Positions 61,802 to 64,000 of a stretch of 64,000 nucleotides of DNA are shown here, one piece after another (the stretch's first letter is position 1; each line of letters starts with the position of its first letter). The stretch is from assembly GCA_963969595.1 (NCBI GenBank), contig OZ018416.1:10246065-10310064 (forward strand). Direction: 5' to 3'. Below the pieces are notes generated by a model. It worked only from the letters and a program-made list of their open reading frames with translations, did no database searches and was not told the DNA's origin. Made by a program: the position numbers and the translations under genes. The stretch comes from Neckera pumila. Its lineage: Eukaryota; Streptophyta; Bryopsida; Hypnales; Neckeraceae.

Positions 61802-64000
61802 TTAAGGTCGGATTGGTGACCCGTGAGTCTGAATTGACCTCCCGCAAGGCACCAACCGAAGAAAGAAGCCCCTCTTTCGGCTATGTTCCGCTTGCCTGTG
61901 AGGCTCCTGCTCCTGCTAACACGAGAAGAGTGTCAGTCGCTACAAGTGTCCAAAACATCATCGTGATCTTGCTAACGCAAAAACGACAAATTGGAGAAGA
62001 CGAAGTCTCTTAAACAGGAACTTACCACTTCCGAGAGAGGTGATTTTTGGCAGCACAGAGCAACCTGATTTCGTTTGCGCTGTGATCTCATCTTCCTGTA
62101 AGCAAAACAATGTTAGAGAAAGTCAGAGCTCCGAGTATTAAAAATTAGTTACATACAGAATTGATCAGGTACTACTAACAATAAAGATCACGAGATTCCA
62201 AACCTGTTTTTGCGCTCGATGTTTGCAATACCCTTGAATTTAGGATGCTTCCATCTTACTTTGACGCCAGGTGCATCAAGACTAGGTGCTCTGCTGAGCG
62301 ATGGTCGTCTTCCAGATCTATTTCCAGATCTGTGCCGACGGGACGAACCAGATACGGGAAAGCAATACTTGTAATCACTAATGCTGGCTTGGGAATCCAA
62401 ACGTGGCCCTGCTTGCGCATCGCCTAACCGACGGGATCGAGCAGCCAACCCTGTAAGCATCTCCTGTCTACTTGTAGGCTTATTGCGCCGTTGACGCAAC
62501 TGAGCATCGCTTGAGGCATTCTCCAAAGCATTAACTGCCTGAGCAATCATATCACTAGATGAGGGCTCAGGATTAATTGCATGAGAAGCTTTGATTTCTT
62601 CGAGCACCACACTTGGGGGACACTCGAGGCTCAGCTTCAGTTCGACGGGACAGCCAAGCGCCATCTGAAACGCATGGCACGTGCTGCTCCGTAGACGCTC
62701 TGCACGAGCCTTGTGCTCTGAGCTCCCAAACTCCACATGCGCAACCGCAAATGTTTCGTCTGCGCAACATCATTAAGACATTTATTCAAGGAATCCCAAA
62801 GATTTTCTCGATCAGTTTGGCAGCACACAGCCGTATAGGGTAGAATGTGAAGGATGATGAGATTTTACCTCTGGCCACGGAGAGCGCCATGAGAGTTCCA
62901 TGCGAGGACAGAAGTTGCCTCAGAACATTGGAACGGCATCCTTCGAGCACCTTTCCCCAGATGTGTTCCATATCACGACGGGGGAGCTCTCTGAAGTCGC
63001 GGTTCCCAATTCGGGAAGCGTCGAACAGCACAAGAGAGCTCGGGATTCGGAGACCTCTGTCACTCATAACCTCTACTGCAGAGGGATGCACTTTGGTCTG
63101 ATGCAGGTTACCAGTTAGAGGCTCCTTTCGTTCAAGTGGAGAAAATGCCGAAACAGGGGCCTTGTCCTTGTCTTTCTGACCTTGCAGCCTCGATGCAGCG
63201 ACGTCGTCAACATTCGCTGCTGAGCTCTTCTGCAGGTGTTTCTTCTGGCTGGCAGCAGCTAGAGGTGATGGGATTCGGGGGGTACAAGAATCTCCTGGAT
63301 GAACTCTATCAAAGGTGTCGAAGGCAATGGGGCTTGGTGCCATGCTTGTGTCCACTGAAGACGGAAGATAGGATCGGTCAGGAGCGAATTGCAAGAGCGC
63401 AGCAGTTAACCATGTCGGCCTATCATTGGAGGCTCGCAGCTGTTTCTCACATTCTGCCAGCACTTTCAAGGCTTGTCGCAAACGTTGCTGCTCTTCCCTC
63501 CTCGCTGTTGGTCAGAATGAAACAGCGAAACAGTCAGGTGGTTTAGGTTAGAAACAACTGGCTCTTGCGGCAATGCACAATGATCCAGATGGATTCGAAC
63601 TACTTACGCATGTTCCGATGGAAGAAGCCCTTCTTGCGAGACCCGCGACGAAGCTCGAAAGTTCCTGCGAGGATGTTGGTGATGAGAGAAGCAAGCTGGG
63701 CAACGAGGGATAACGCATCGACCCCAGCATCAAGAAGCTCCCTCATTCCTTTCACTGTATGCACCGTGTCTGCGGACAGCGCCATGTCCAGTAGGTTGAC
63801 AAGCTTCTCATCTGGGATCAGCCCTGACTGAACCAAAATGTCCATCAACTGCGTTCAGCGATTGAACGCCGGTACTCCGACAAGACACAAATCAATAGCA
63901 CAAAAATGAAACCCGCAAACACCTTAAAACGAAATTCAATTATAGCTTCCAATGACGTACAAGTTCTTGAACCATAGAAAGAGTGATGGTCTGATCCAAG
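61802..64000 (-). CDS. STICHEL-like protein (DnaX-like), 3' part; 5' end outside window
   Basis: Plant STICHEL proteins resemble the bacterial clamp-loader subunit DnaX and act in cell shaping (trichome branching in Arabidopsis). The ATPase core should lie beyond 64000. Minus-strand exons: 64000-63961, 63848-63608, 63504-62869, 62759-62204, 62095-62026, 61912-61802 (last exon less certain). All junctions are GT-AG with matching phases. Landmarks: TLSMVQEL, PDEKLVNLLDMALSADTVHT and VAQLASLITNILAG (gamma/tau domain III-like helices), LRQALKVLAECEKQLRASND, TWLTAALLQFAP, then a Ser/Pro-rich linker. After it, IWGKVLEGCRSNVLRQLLSS and FAVAHVEFGSSEHKARAERL form the conserved C-terminal alpha-beta region across exons 3-4. 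The tail is basic (RSQRKRNQ). A different frame in the last exon would give a longer C-terminus but breaks the phase. It is tail-to-tail with the C2-GRAM gene. Confidence 0.85.

Noticed and set aside
61653..61847. 64-codon minus-strand frame as an alternative longer C-terminus of the STICHEL-like protein
   Set aside because: The previous exon ends in phase 0, whereas this frame needs two bases carried over from it. The shorter 36-residue ending keeps the phase.

Overview
The window looks like nuclear DNA of a land plant. It holds three plant-type, intron-rich protein genes with GT-AG introns, set in long AT-rich intergenic DNA full of plant-style transposons (Mutator-like, Helitron, Stowaway and other MITEs). 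No operons, ribosome-binding sites, tRNA, rRNA or CRISPR arrays were seen. The species cannot be fixed. The transposase style is reminiscent of non-angiosperm plants, but that is only an impression.

Layout. 1-29.4 kb contains no intact gene. It carries TTAA-flanked elements of about 0.75-0.95 kb with CCCCTAAA ends, an abutting head-to-tail Helitron pair (5311-6291), a 6.6 kb Mutator-like element with an 11-bp target duplication (8305-14894) holding two decayed genes and a palindrome-bearing minisatellite, several foldback MITEs, and an 875-bp inverted repeat (25861-26735). 29.4-32.3 kb is gene-upstream sequence with a degraded Helitron. 32.3-38.4 kb is a complete ten-exon family 3 aldehyde dehydrogenase gene (488 aa). 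39.2-48.2 kb is a nested block: a TTAA element split by a second Mutator-like element, which itself holds Helitron copies, and next to it another TTAA element split by a Stowaway MITE. 48.2-50.7 kb is the upstream region of the second gene, with two G-boxes and a 368-bp tandem duplication that doubles a GTAAGT splice donor. 50.7-58.3 kb is a thirteen-exon C2-VASt-TM-C2-GRAM-VASt gene (about 1111 aa). 61.8-64.0 kb is the 3' part of a STICHEL-like (DnaX-like) gene on the minus strand, convergent with the C2-GRAM gene and running off the right edge.

The three genes have unrelated cellular roles (aldehyde detoxification, membrane-contact lipid handling, STICHEL-type cell-shape function). Nothing suggests they work as a cluster. 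The most unusual content is the repeat biology: a piggyBac-like TTAA family without visible transposase, abutting Helitrons, nested insertions, and hairpins inside introns that could give small RNAs. All exon coordinates were read by eye from splice signals and family alignment. The least certain joins are exon 3/4 of the C2-GRAM gene and the last exon of the STICHEL-like gene.
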